Shown piece by piece: positions 31,212 to 42,742 of a stretch of 64,000 bases of DNA; the stretch's first letter is position 1; every line of letters begins with the position of its first letter. The notes below the pieces were generated by a model. That model worked only from the letters and a program-made list of their open reading frames with translations, made no database searches and was not told the DNA's origin. A program made the position numbers and the translations under genes. This DNA comes from Xiphophorus maculatus (taxonomy: Eukaryota; Chordata; Actinopteri; Cyprinodontiformes; Poeciliidae), in NCBI RefSeq assembly GCF_002775205.1, contig NC_036454.1, positions 1,588,382-1,652,381 on the forward strand, read 5' to 3'.

Positions 31212-32992
31212 ACAAGCATTAATATCCATCCATCCATCTTCCTCCGCTTATCCGAGGTCGGGTCGCGGGGTAGCAGCTTCAGAAGGGAGGCCCAGACTTT
31301 CCTCTCCCCGGCCACTTCTTCCAGCTCTTCCGGGGGAATCCCGAGGCGTTCCCAGGCCAGCCGAGAGACATAGTCCCTCCAGCGTGTCTTGGGTCTTCCC
31401 CGGGGCCTCCTCCCGGTGGGACGTGCCCGGAACACCTCACCAGGGAGGCGTCCAGGAGGCATCCTGACCAGATGCCAGAGCCTCAACTGGCTCCTCTCGA
31501 TGTGAAGGAGCAGCGGCTCTACTCTGAGTCCCTCCCGGATGACTGAGCTTCTCACCCTATCTCTAAGGGAGAGCCCAGCCACCCTACGGAGAAAACCCAT
31601 TTCGGCCGCTTGTATCCGCGATCTCGTTCTTTCGGTCATGACCCAAAGCTCATGACCATAGATGAGGGTGGGAACGTAGATCGACCGGTAAATCGAGAGC
31701 TTCGCTTTTTGGCTCAGCTCTCTCTTCACCACGACGGACCGGTACAGCACCCGCTTGACAGCAGACGCTGCGCCAATCCGCCTGTCGATCTCTCGCTCCC
31801 TTCTTCCCCCATTCGTGAACAAGATCCCGAGATACTTAAACTCCTCCACTTGGGGCAGGACACCCCCCCTGACCCGGAGAAGGCACTCTACCCTTTTCCG
31901 GCTCAAGACCATGGCCTCGGATTTGGAGGCACTGATCCCCATCCCGGCCGCTTCACACTCGGCTGCGAACCGCTCCAGCGAGAGCTGCAGATCATGACCT
32001 GATGAAGCCAAAAGGACCACATCGTCTGCGAAAAGCAGAGATGAGATCCTAAGGCCACCAAATCGGATCCCCTCAACACCTTGGCTGCGCCTAGAAATTC
32101 TGTCCATAAAAGTAATGAACAGAATCGGTGACAAAGGGCAGCCCTGGCGGAGTCCAACTCTCACCGGAAACGAGCCCGACTTACTGCCGGCAATGTGGAC
32201 CAGACTCTGACACCGGTCATACAGGGACCTGACAGCCCGTATCAAAGGGCCCGGTACCCCATACTCCCGGAGAACCCCCCACAGGGCTCCCCGAGGGACA
32301 CGGTCGAACGCCTTCTCCAAGTCCACAAAACACATGTAGACTGGTTGGGCGAACTCCCATGCACCCTCCAGGACCCTGCTGAGGGTGTAGAGCTGGTCCA
32401 GTGTTCCACGACCAGGACGAAAACCACACTGCTCTTCCTGAATCCGAGGTTCGACTATCCGACGGACCCTCCTCTCCAGGACCCCTGAATAGACCTTGCC
32501 AGGGAGGCTTAAGAGTGTGACCCCTCTATAATTGGAGCACACCCTCCGGTCCCCCTTTTTGAACAGGGGGACCACCACCCCAGTCTGCCAATCCAGGGGA
32601 ACTGCCCCTGATGTCCATGCAATATTGCAGAGTCTAGTCAGCCAACACAACCCTACAACATCCAGAACCTTAAGGAACTCCGGGCGGATCTCATACACCC
32701 CGGGGCCCTGCCACCGAGGAGCTTTTCAACCACCTCGGCGACCTCGTCCCCAGAGATTGGAGAGCTCAACCCAGAGTCCCCAGGCTCTGCTTCCTCAGTG
32801 GAAGGCATGTTGGTGGGATTGAGGAGGTCTTCGAAGTATTCTGCCCACCGACCCACAACGTCCCGAGTAGAGGTCAGCAGCACACCATCCCCACTATAAA
32901 CAGTGTTTGTGCTGCACTGCTTCCCCCCCCTGAGACGCCGGATGGTCCGATCCTCGGTTGCAGAAACTGGCTCTTGGGACAAGCATTAATAT
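31212..32992 (-). mobile_element. 5'-truncated Rex3 retrotransposon with 14-bp target-site duplication
   Basis: Minus-strand non-LTR element, body 31226-32978, flanked by ACAAGCATTAATAT at 31212-31225 and 32979-32992. It codes a reverse transcriptase in two frames: 32,982 to about 32,700, then a 503-codon frame from 32,698. Visible blocks are KKGDRRVCSNYRGVTLLSL, FRPGRGTLDQLY, LRQGCPLSP, catalytic FADDVVLL and GRPKTRWRDYVSRLAWE. The 3' end is a GATG tail. Sites at 32126-32146 and 32571-32590 match, as I remember them, the standard Rex3 PCR primers. No endonuclease; a frameshift near 32,700 makes it non-functional. Confidence 0.95.
31226..32982 (-). pseudogene. Rex3 reverse transcriptase pseudogene (frameshifted)
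   Basis: Two overlapping frames that would form one reverse transcriptase are offset between about 32,697 and 32,712, just after LLGGRAPG and before EIRPEFLKVLD. The longer frame is otherwise uninterrupted for about 490 codons and runs into the flank through the tail. The near-intact state fits a young insertion. Confidence 0.85.
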
Positions 32993-33509
32993 TTCCTGAA
33001 AATCACAATGAAAGTTTCAAGTTAAAAAGGTAAAAACAAACTTAACACCTCATGGATAATAAATCCTCTGGTTGTCATGGGCGACAGACAAAGTAAAAAA
33101 TAAAGTCAATTCTTGGTTAAAAAGTAGAAAGTACATCTTGTACTTTCTACCTGTAACACCAAGGTAGTATAATATTATATGCTAGATTAAAATCATTTCA
33201 GGATGTTCTGCTGAAAGGATCTTAATGGAACCTGAACCAGATTCTGCCTTCGTGGTTCTTAATGAGGCGAAGCTCAAACCTGCAAACGTAAAAAAGAAAT
33301 GTGAACTAAAGCAGGAGGCCGACGCCGCGCCGACCTTCAGGACGGCGCCGACCTTCAGGACGGCGCCGCTCTGTGCTACCCATGAATCCGTCCTAAAACC
33401 TGACGACGTAGCGCCGACGGTCAGAACCAACCGGACCCGTCCAGCGCCGTGTCGCCGCCCATTCCACCAAGCAGGATGTGGCTGATAAAAAAACAACAAT
33501 CTGGACAAA

Positions 33510-34580
33510 TCGCTACTGCAGAGCTACAGGCCGACCTCTGACCTCTGACTCATCAGCAAAGTTACTGAAAAGCTTCAACTGTTAAACAGCTTCCTAACTA
33601 AACCAGCCGCTTTGACTCCTTCCAGTCTGGTTTCCATGGTTACCACAGCACAGAGACTGGCCTAGTCAAAGTGTTCAATGACATCCATATAAATACGGAC
33701 TGTGGGAGAACCACAGAGCTGGTTCTGGTTGTGGTTCCGTTGGACCTCAGTGTCTATCATTTTACTGAACCGACTGGAGAGTCGGGTCGGACTCTCTGGT
33801 TCAGAACTCAACTGGTTTGAATCTGACATAAAGAACTGGGATTTCTCTGTTTCAACTGGAAACTTTTCATCAGAGGTCAAAGGTCACATGTGGGGTACCC
33901 CAAGGTTCAACCCTATGCTCCCACTAGCTCAGGTTATAACAGGAAATAATATTAGCTACCATAACTATGCAGATGACACACAGCTCTACATTACAATGTC
34001 ACCAGGTGACCTTTGACCCCATCCAATCACTGAACAGAAGCTTAGAACAGATAAATGTGTGGATGTGCCAAAACGTTCTCCAGCTGAACAGAAACAAAAC
34101 TGAAGTTATTATTTTTGGACCTAAAGAGGAACAATCTAGAGTTATAGATCTAGAGTCAATGAACAGCTTCAGTTATTACAACTAAAACCTAGAGGTCAGC
34201 CCAAAACCTGGGAGTAGTGATGACCTCTGACCTCTGACCTGACCCTCCAGAGCCACATAACGACGGTCACAAAGTCGCCTTCTATCAGCTGAACAACATC
34301 TAGATGACTAATGTCTCAGTGAGATCTAGAGAAACTCATCCAGTCACTTTGAATCTGTCCAACAAATCAATCCTCCAGCTGCAGCTGATCCAGAACGCTG
34401 CTGCTGGAGTTCTGACCAGAACCAGGAGGATAGAGACATAAACCCAGTTCTCCAGAACCTCCACTGGCTCCCTGTAGCTCAGAGGATAAACTTTAAATCC
34501 TGTTAGTTTATAAACCACTGAACGGATCAGAACCAAACACATTAAAGATCTGCTGCTGGATCAACCTTCCAGACCCCTCA

Positions 34581-34611
<31 letters not shown>

Positions 34612-34898
34612 CTCTGCATCAGAACCAAACGAGGAGAAGCAGCTTTTAGCTTCTATGCACCACAGATCTGGAACAAACTTCCAGAAAACTGTAAACCAGC
34701 TGAAACACTGAGATCCTTTAAATCTGGACTAAAAGCTGCTGTTAGAGTTTTATTAGAAACGTAATAAATGATGAATTTAATGTGATGTTTGATTGTTGAT
34801 TCTGTTTTATGACTTTGTGTTTATGATGTAAAACTCTTTCAAAAGCCTTGCTGCTGAAATGTTCTGTACAGATTAAGGTGGATTGATGGTTGATTGAT
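33510..34898 (+). mobile_element. decayed LINE (CR1/L2-group type), plus strand
   Basis: Remnants of a reverse transcriptase in several frames: FDSFQSGF-type start near 33,615, [20 protein letters not shown] near 33,950, [23 protein letters not shown] near 34,060 and the LHWLPV region near 34,460. Internal deletions and frameshifts are obvious. It ends in GATTGATGGTTGATTGAT. Its last 480 bp are almost identical, inverted, to 17,938-18,423. Confidence 0.85.
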
Positions 34899-36100
34899 CT
34901 GGAATCCTTAGCAACATTTTGTTCTGCAGTTTCTGGGTTTCTAAGTCGTTTAACTTTACAAGACCAAGGAAAATATCTTTGCTTCCTTCAGTACCAATGT
35001 TCCTACATGCTGGAGAACTCTTACTATTGATTTTCCAGAGTTTAGACTGATCCTGATCAGGAACCATACTTTCTCCATAACCGCCAGCAGCCATTGTACT
35101 GGCTCCGTGCTGTCTCTGTGTTACATTATACTTCATTGAGTTTTTAATAAGCTATCCAAGACAGAGTCCCTTCATATCAGAGCAGGACGTAATGTTCTGG
35201 TAAGACTTGGGTCCTCTTCGGTCTCATCATAAAGCCAGTTATAAAAGAAACTGGGATTTTCCACCAGTTCATCCCGTTTTCCAAAGTTCCCAGAAGCAGC
35301 CCTGACTTGCTCCAAGTCTCTAGGGTCCTTTGGGAAACGGGAGAGTTTGATCGGGTTGGCCAGATAGACCTGTATGACCATCCGGACCGGCGACAGAGCC
35401 AGACTGATCTGGGATAGGACCGGAGCAGGACCGCCCTCAGACCCAGAACTCCCACAGCGGCTCCACTTTCTACAAACGGACTGACTTCAGGGAATGAGGC
35501 GCCGCTTCTCCAGTTCCTGCAGTGACGTGTTCATGGCCTTCAGCATCTGTTCGAAGGACTGTCGACTCTTTGAAAAATTGTCTTTAAATTTGTTTTCCAG
35601 CTGACCATTGTTCTCCTGTTGAATGAATCCAGTTATCCTTAAGACATTTGTTGAGTTTCCAAGTTTAGGCCTGAGTTCAGGTCTATTAAAGAGACAGAAC
35701 CATCGTCATGGCCTCCCAGATCTCCTGATGATTCAGGAGGATCTTGTTGTTGAGGCCCAGTTTTGGTTTTGAATTTCTTATAAAAGTTTTCCAACATTTT
35801 AGTGTCTTCAATTATTCCGTATTCTTCTGCCAAAATCTCCCCAGCAGGAGGAAACCTTCACCCTCCTCCTGTCATTGGATGTTGGTCAAACCAAAGATCT
35901 GGTCTCAGTGGCATGTAGCATGTTCTGGGTTTGTGGATCTAAGGAGTCCAAAGCCGTGAGAACTGGTGGAAATGTCTGGAAATTCCTGGCAGATTCTGCT
36001 ATAACTGATGCAGTGAAGTACCAGGCCAAAGAACCAGCAGCTTCAAACGAACTAAATGTTTTACAACTGGACTCACAATCAAAAATCTTCTCCACATAAA
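34899..36100 (-). pseudogene. unidentified decayed coding-like region
   Basis: Several minus-strand fragments look protein-like but lie in different frames separated by stops: 36,095-35,886 (SLAWYFTASVIAES), 35,833-35,639 (IIEDTKMLENFYKKFKTKTG), 35,381-35,172 (ENPSFFYNWLYDETEEDPSL) and 35,136-34,873. The composition and coordinated order suggest one degraded gene or a foreign element. I do not recognise the family and assign no function. Confidence 0.35.
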
Positions 36101-37491
36101 AAGGATAGTTTGCATTTCCATCTGTTTCTATGCTTCCTTTCAGGTTTTGCTAACTTCATTTGTCTTTTCTGGTCTTATTCTTCAGCCAATCCAAAATCTT
36201 ATCTTTGTTTTCTGTATTTACAACTTTTTTCCAACACATACAGACTTTCAGGATCAACCTCAAATATCCAGTTACAGACCATCAGGGATGTTCTCATCTT
36301 CTCCATCCTGAGGCGGATGATGTTTCCGATGTCCTGAATTATCTACGTAGCATTTCTGAAAAACTCCTTCCAGTTTTTCAGTATTTTCTAGCCACTTTTT
36401 CTGTGGGAGTCAGACTCATCTTTCCTCAATCACAAAGCTCCTTCAGATCTTCTGGTCCAGTGAATTGTTCTGGATCTGTGGGCCAGTTCTCTCTGGTCAG
36501 ACTCAGACTAGGAGGTTTGTCTGGTCGGTAAAACCAGCCTCTCCTCTGCTCTCAGATTTCTGTCTGATTGTTACGACTTGGTCAATAGTTGCCACTACAT
36601 TCTTGGTGTCGTCTTTACATTTCCATTGGGTCACCCCCTCTGATACGTCCTTAGCAATGACCTTTCTGGTCAAACCTGGAACCTCCTGGAGAACCTAGGG
36701 AGCCTGGAATCTCCTGGAACCTCCTGGAGAACCTTGGGAACCTGCGGAAGCGGAGCCGCTGATGGGTTCAGCAGCTGCTCCGCTCGGACCATCCAGCTGC
36801 TGAGAGTCCGACCGGAAACACGGACAGAACTCCTTCAAAATAAAAGCTGCTGGCTGTTTGCTGGCCTTCCATCCAGGAACTGGGTGAGGGTGTGTTTCAT
36901 TTCCTCACCTGTGTGTCTGACTGGAGCAGAACGGGACAGCGGGGTTCTTCCGGCAGGAGCTGAGAAGGTTCTGGACCAGAACCAGAAGAACATGAAATTA
37001 CTTTGTAAAAGATTTTAATACTAATTAAAATGTTTAAAGCGTTAATATGATTAAATGATTATTTAAAATGGTTAAATTATTAAAATCAATAATCAAAATC
37101 TTTTTTTCTGGTTTCGCTGCAGATCGGGATGAAAACCGCGCAGCTCTGTTTTATTTTGAAGGGTCAGACCGGAAGCAGCGAGTTGCATTATGTCAGACCT
37201 GACCCGGAGTGCCCGCTGCGGTCCGGCTGATTCGAACCGGTCCCGGACTGTTTGGATCAGCAGCTTTCTTGGGTTTGGACCCGTTTTTATCTCCTGGTTC
37301 TGTTGATTCTGTTTCCGGACTTTTTCCGAACTTTTGTTGTGTTTTCTGGAAGTTCGGGTCAGTTTGCCCATTTTTCCAGAGATTTCCCAGTTCGGTTCGG
37401 TATTTCCTGCTGGATCTGACTGGAATGTAATTGCGAGTTCTGAAGAGAGGAACATCCGTCAGAACCGGTACCAGCTCCGAGCGGACCTGAA
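36101..37491. other. upstream region of the kazald gene
   Basis: No exon recognised. 36,690-36,740 has short CTCCTGGA(A/G)AACCT repeats. The last 300 bases rise in GC and CpG content, compatible with a promoter and 5' UTR, but I see no TATA box placed clearly enough to call. Confidence 0.5.
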
Positions 37492-37993
37492 ATGCTGGTT
37501 CTGCTGGTCCTGGTTCTGGTTCCGGAGCCGCTCTCCTGCCGGGGCGCTCCTCCGGTCCGGTCCTCCATCCCTGACCCGGTTCTGGACTTGGACCTGCTGG
37601 AGGAGCCGGGAGGCGGCAACGGAACCGGGTTCGGGCGCTGCGGACCGTGCGACCCGGAGTTGTGCCCGGAGCCTCGCGGCTGCCGGGCCGGCCTGGTTCC
37701 GGACCGCTGCGGCTGCTGCGCGGAGTGCGGGAACCTGGAGGGCCAGGCCTGCGACCCGGGGGCCCGGGCCCGGTTCTACGGGCTGTGCGGTACCGGGCTG
37801 CGGTGCCAGGCGGACCGATCCGCGGGAGGAGGAGAAGGAGAGGATGAAGAGGAGGAGGAGATGTGTGTGTGCGAGCAGCAGGGGGCGCTGTGCGGCAGCG
37901 ACGGAACCACATACCTGAACCTGTGTCGGTTCCGAGAGGCCGCCTTCTCCGACCCGGAGCTCCGAATCGCGGAGACGGGTCCCTGCAGGACAG
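37492..37993 (+). CDS. kazald: kazald exon 1 (signal peptide, IGFBP-N, Kazal)
   Basis: 502 nt, ends ACAG/GTAGGC, phase 1 out. Very GC-rich (glycine, arginine, proline codons). Sequon NGT at residue 43. A 12-residue acidic run lies between the two cysteine-rich domains. Confidence 0.95.
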
Positions 37994-40900
37994 GTAGGCC
38001 CGCCCGGCGGAGGGATACCAGAGAAAATAGTTCCGAAACTTTAGACCGAACCTTGAAAAAAAATCCTGGAAAATTCAGAATTATTGACAAACCGAGATAA
38101 TTTATGAAACATTGTGAGAAAAAAACCAGGAGATTGAAACCACAACCTAACTAACTACCAGCTGGAAACCAGTTCACTACCAGCTGGAAACCAGTTAACT
38201 ACCAACTAGAAACCAGTTCACTACCAGCTGGAAACCAGTTAACTACCAACTAGAAACCAGTTCACTACCAGCTAGAAACCAGTTAACTACCAACTAGAAA
38301 CCAGTTCACTACCAGCTAGAAACCAGTTAACTACCAGCTAGAAACCAGTTAACTACCAGCTAGAAACCAGTTAACTACCAGCTGGAAACCAGTTAACTAC
38401 CAGCTGGAAACCAGTTAACTACCAGCTGGAAACCAGTTAACTACCAACTATAAACCAGTTAACTACCAACTATAAACCAGTTAACTACCAGCTGGAAACC
38501 AGTTAACTACCAACTAGAAACCAGTTAACTACCAGCTAGAAACCAGTTAACTACCAACTGGAAACCAGTTCACTACCAGCTGGAAACCAGTTAACTACCA
38601 ACTAGAAACCAGTTAACTACCAGCTGGAAACCAGTTAACTACCAGCTAGAAACCAGTTAACTACCAACTAGAAACCAGTTAACTACCAGCTGGAAACCAG
38701 TTAACTACCAGCTAGAAACCAGTTAACTACCAACTAGAAACCAGTTAACTACCAGCTAAAACCCAGTTAACTACCAGCTGGAAACCAGTTAACTACCAAC
38801 TAGAAACCAGTTAACTACCAACTAGAAACCAGTTAACTACCAGCTAGAAACCAGTTAACTACCAGCTGGAAACCAGTTAACTACCAACTAGAAACCAGTT
38901 AACTACCAACTAGAAACCAGTTAACTACCAGCTAGAAACCAGTTAACTACCAGCTGGAAACCAGTTAACTACCAGCTAGAAACCAGTTAACTACCAGCTG
39001 GAAACCAGTTAACTACCAACTAGAAACCAGTTCACTACCAGCTAGAAACCAGTTAACTACCAACTAGAAACCAGTTCCCTACCAACTGGAAACCAGTTAA
39101 CTACCAACTAGAAACCAGTTAACTACCAACTAGAAACCAGTTAACTACCAGCTAGAAACCAGTTAACTACCAACTAGAAACCAGTTAACTACCAACTAGA
39201 AACCAGTTAACTACCAACTAGAAACCAGTTCACTACCAGCTGGAAACCAGTTAACTACCAACTAGAAACCAGTTAACTACTAACTATAAACCAGTTCACT
39301 ACCAGCTGGAAACCAGTTAACTACCAGCTGGAAACCAGTTAACTACCAACTATAAACCAGTTAACTACCAACTATAAACCAGTTAACTACCAGCAGGAAA
39401 CCAGTTAACTACCAACTATAAACCAGTTAACTACCAACTATAAACCAGTTAACTACCCGCTAGAAACCAGTTCACTAGCAGCTGGAAACCAGTTAACTAC
39501 CAACTAGAAACCAGTTAACTACCAGCTGGAAACCAGTTAACTGCCAACTAGAAACCAGTTAACTACCAGCTAAAACCCAGTTAACTACCAACTAGAAACC
39601 AGTTAACTACCAGCTAGAAACCAGTTAACTACCAGCTAAAACCCAGTTAACTACCAACTAGAAACCAGTTAACTACCAGCTAGAAACCAGTTAACTACCA
39701 GCTAGAAACCCAGTTAACTACCAACTAGAAACCAGTTAACTACCAACTAGAAACCAGTTAACTACCAGCTAGAAACCAGTTAACTACCAACTAGAAACCA
39801 GTTAACTACCAGCTAGAAACCAGTTAACTACCAGCTAAAACCCAGTTAACTACCAGCTAGAAACCAGTTAACTACCAGCTAAAACCCAGTTAACTACCAG
39901 CTAGAAACCAGTTAATTACCAACTAGAAACCAGTTCACTACCAGCTAGAAACCAGTTAACTACTAACTAGAAACCAGTTAACTACCAGCTAAAACCCAGT
40001 TAACTACCAGCTAGAAACCAGTTAATTACCAACTAGAAACCAGTTAACTACCAGCTAGAAACCAGTTAACTACCAGCTAGAAACCAGTTAATTACCAACT
40101 AGAAACCAGTTAACTACCAACTAGAAACCAGTTAACTACCAGCTAGAAACCAGTTAATTACCAACTAGAAACCAGTTAACTACCAACTAGAAACCAGTTA
40201 ACTACTAACTATAAACCAGTTCACTACCAGCTGGAAACCAGTTAACTACCAGCTGGAAACCAGTTAACTACCAACTATAAACCAGTTAACTACCAACTAT
40301 AAACCAGTTAACTACCCGCTAGAAACCAGTTCACTAGCAGCTGGAAACCAGTTAACTACCAACTAGAAACCAGTTAACTACCAGCTGGAAACCAGTTAAC
40401 TACCAACTAGAAACCAGTTAACTACCAGCTAAAACCCAGTTAACTACCAACTAGAAACCAGTTAACTACCAACTAGAAACCAGTTAACTACCAGCTGGAA
40501 ACCAGTTAACTACCAACTAGAAACCAGTTAACTACCAGCTAAAACCCAGTTAACTACCAACTAGAAACCAGTTAACTACCAGCTAGAAACCAGTTAACTA
40601 CCAGCTAAAACCCAGTTAACTACCAACTAGAAACCAGTTAACTACCAGCTAGAAACCAGTTAACTACCAGCTAAAACCCAGTTAACTACCAACTAGAAAC
40701 CAGTTAACTACCAACTAGAAACCAGTTAACTACCAGCTAGAAACCAGTTAACTACCAACTAGAAACCAGTTAACTACCAGCTAAAACCCAGTTAACTACC
40801 AGCTAGAAACCAGTTAACTACCAGCTAGAAACCAGTTAATTACCAACTAGAAACCAGTTCACTACCAGCTAGAAACCAGTTAACTACCAACTAGAAACCA

Positions 40901-42007
40901 GTTAACTACCAGCTAAAACCCAGTTAACTACCAGCTAGAAACCAGTTAACTACCAGCTAGAAACCAGTTAATTACCAACTAGAAACCAGTTAACTACCAG
41001 CTAGAAACCAGTTAACTACCAGCTAGAAACCAGTTAACTACCAGCTAGAAACCAGTTAACTACCAACTAGAAACCAGTTAACTACCAGCTGGAAACCAGT
41101 TAACTACCAGCTGGAAACCACTTACCTACCAGCTAGAAACCAGTTAACTACCACCTAGAAACCAGTTCACTACCAGCTAGAAACCAGTTAACTACCAGCT
41201 AGAAACCAGTTAACTACCAACTAGAAACCAGTTAACTACCAGCTAGAAACCAGTTAACTACCAACTAGAAACCAGTTAACTACCAGCTAGAAACCAGTTA
41301 ACTACCAGCTAGAAACCAGTTAACTACCAGCTAACTATGCTATCTCCTAGCTCTCTGGCCCCATTTGAACATGCGGCGGCCTTAATTCGGCCCCCAGACC
41401 TTCAGTATGACAGATGTGATCCAGTTTGAAGTTTAACGGCAGAATTTTTTCATTACAGACTTTTATTTTGAAACCCCCCCGCTTCCTGTCATACTATCAG
41501 TGTCTCCTGTCCCCTGCAGCCCCGGTGATCAAGGTGGCCCCCCAGGACCAGGTGAACGGCAGCGGCAGCATCATGCTGCTCCTGTGCGAGGTGTTTGCGT
41601 TCCCCATGGCGCTGGTGGAGTGGAGGAAGGACGGCCGGGACGTCGTCCTGCCAGGAGACGACCCCCACATCTCTGTCCAGGTAGGCTCCGCCCCCTCTTA
41701 ACGCCGCAGCGTCCCGTTCCCTTGGAGACCGGCCGTCCTCTGTCCTCAGGCCAGGGGCGGGCCTCTGAGGTTCGAGCTCTCCAGTTGGCTGCAGATCGAG
41801 GGGGCGGAGCCTGGAGACTCAGGAACCTATCGCTGCATCGCTCACAACGAGCTGGGATCGGTCTCCGCCTCGGCTGTACTGGGAGTACTGGGAGCAGGTG
41901 ACACACACCTGGGAGGGGGGGAGCTTATCCTGTCCAACCTGTCCTTCCTCTCTGTGCATCCAGAGGAGCCGTCATCTGAGAGGCAGCAGCTGCTGGACGA
42001 CCTCTGA
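37492..42007 (+). CDS. kazald: KAZALD-family secreted protein (IGFBP-N, Kazal, Ig)
   Basis: Four exons, 37492-37993, 41520-41680, 41750-41897 and 41964-42007, give 284 residues and end in TGA. Residues 1-18 are a hydrophobic signal peptide; 50-105 an IGFBP N-terminal domain with DRCGCCAECGNLEGQ; 112-124 an acidic linker; 125-165 a Kazal domain (CGSDGTTYLNLC); 168-270 an Ig domain (VEWRKDG, LPGDDPHISVQ, GDSGTYRCIAHNELG). This matches KAZALD1/IGFBP-rP10, an extracellular matrix protein linked to bone and limb regeneration, although the Kazal domain is not shown to inhibit proteases. The start ATG directly precedes the signal peptide. Fish have several kazald paralogues; which one is unresolved. 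Confidence 0.93.
37994..41519 (+). other. kazald intron 1, mostly satellite
   Basis: 3.5 kb, of which about 3.2 kb is the 22-bp array at 38,139-41,335. The last 180 bases are unique and include the pyrimidine-rich acceptor TCTCCTGTCCCCTGCAG. Confidence 0.95.
38139..41335. repeat. 3.2-kb minisatellite, 22-bp unit (CCAGTTAACTACC)
   Basis: About 145 copies of a 22-bp unit, CTAGAAACCAGTTAACTACC plus AA or AG. Variant positions are CTAG/CTGG/CTAT, AA/AG and GTTAAC/GTTCAC. The AGCTGG variant makes a CAGCTG E-box. Blocks such as AGCTAAAACCCAG recur together, showing sub-arrays. Confidence 0.98.
41520..41680 (+). CDS. kazald: kazald exon 2 (first half of Ig domain)
   Basis: 161 nt, phase 1 in and 0 out. 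Contains the first Ig cysteine (LLLCEVFAFPMALVEWRKDG) and LPGDDPHISVQ, a block shared with human KAZALD1. Confidence 0.95.
41750..41897 (+). CDS. kazald: kazald exon 3 (second half of Ig domain)
   Basis: 148 nt, phase 0 in and 1 out. Contains SSWLQIEGAEPGDSGTYRC with the second Ig cysteine, then IAHNELGSVSASAVLGVLG. Confidence 0.95.
41964..42007 (+). CDS. kazald: kazald exon 4 (acidic C-terminus and stop)
   Basis: Acceptor GCATCCAG, phase 1 in. Codes EEPSSERQQLLDDL then TGA at 42005-42007. An acidic tail is also the family's usual ending. Confidence 0.88.
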
Positions 42008-42149
42008 CCCCTTGGTGATGATGTCGCTTCCTGTCAGCAGACCCAGTCGATCATAGACTTTTATTTTGGCAGGGTGACAGGTTGTAATCTGAGGGGTTTA
42101 TGGTGGAATTCAGATTTTCAAAATAAAAGACCCAACAGCTATTTGGGAC

Positions 42150-42313
42150 GACTTCCTGCCGATGCGGCGCAGACTTCCTGCCGATGCGGCGCAGACTTCC
42201 TGCCGATGCGGCGCAGACTTCCTGCCGATGCGGCGCAGACTTCCTGCCGATGCGGCGCAGACTTCCTGCCGATGCGGCGCAGACTTCCTGCCGATGCGGC
42301 GCAGACTTCCTGC
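42150..42313. repeat. 22-bp tandem repeat (CTTCCTGCCGATGCGGCGCA), about 7 copies
   Basis: Seven nearly perfect CpG-rich units beginning about 140 bp after the kazald stop and before AATAAA at 42346, so it is probably within the 3' UTR. The frame-open readings are by-products of the unit. Confidence 0.98.
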
Positions 42314-42345
42314 CGTGTTGGAATCTGCTTTCTGTAAAATCTGAT

Positions 42346-42351
42346 AATAAA
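42346..42351 (+). terminator. candidate kazald polyadenylation signal
   Basis: AATAAA 339 bases after the stop codon, followed by T-rich sequence (ATTTTTTTGTGTTG) as expected downstream of a cleavage site. Confidence 0.55.
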
Positions 42352-42709
42352 CCAGAATATAAATTTTTTTGTGTTGATCTTTTGATCTTTTTCCTCAAGA
42401 AGGATTTTTTCTTCCAGACTCCAAAACCTGGAAACCATGGTAACCATCTTCATCCTCCTCCTCCTCTCTGTCCGGCTCAGGCAGGAATCCATTAGACTGG
42501 AGCTCTACTTAACCCTTTAATGGTTTCACTGGGAGGAGCTGAGACAGAATCCACAGGTAGTGTTCACTGACCTGGTTCTGACCCGGTTCTGACCCGGTTC
42601 TCTAGGCTCGGCTGTAGAACCAGCAGCTGGCTCCAGTCAGTCGTCTTTCATCTGAGGATCTTAACTCTGAGGTCGTCCTCCACTCAATCATCTGTTCCTG
42701 ATCTGGCCT

Positions 42710-42742
<33 letters not shown>

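Noticed and set aside
31610..32488. Several + strand ORFs
   Set aside because: Antisense shadows of the Rex3 reverse transcriptase.
37193..37912. 239-codon minus-strand ORF
   Set aside because: Antisense shadow of GC-rich kazald exon 1; the + strand has the real IGFBP/Kazal protein.
38139..41335. CRISPR-like regular array
   Set aside because: Units are directly adjacent with no unique spacers, in a vertebrate intron; a minisatellite. The same holds for 44,551-52,008.
42074..42495. Repetitive ORFs (RRRLPADAAQTSC-type)
   Set aside because: Produced by the 22-bp CpG-rich tandem repeat; the length is not a multiple of three so all frames stay open.
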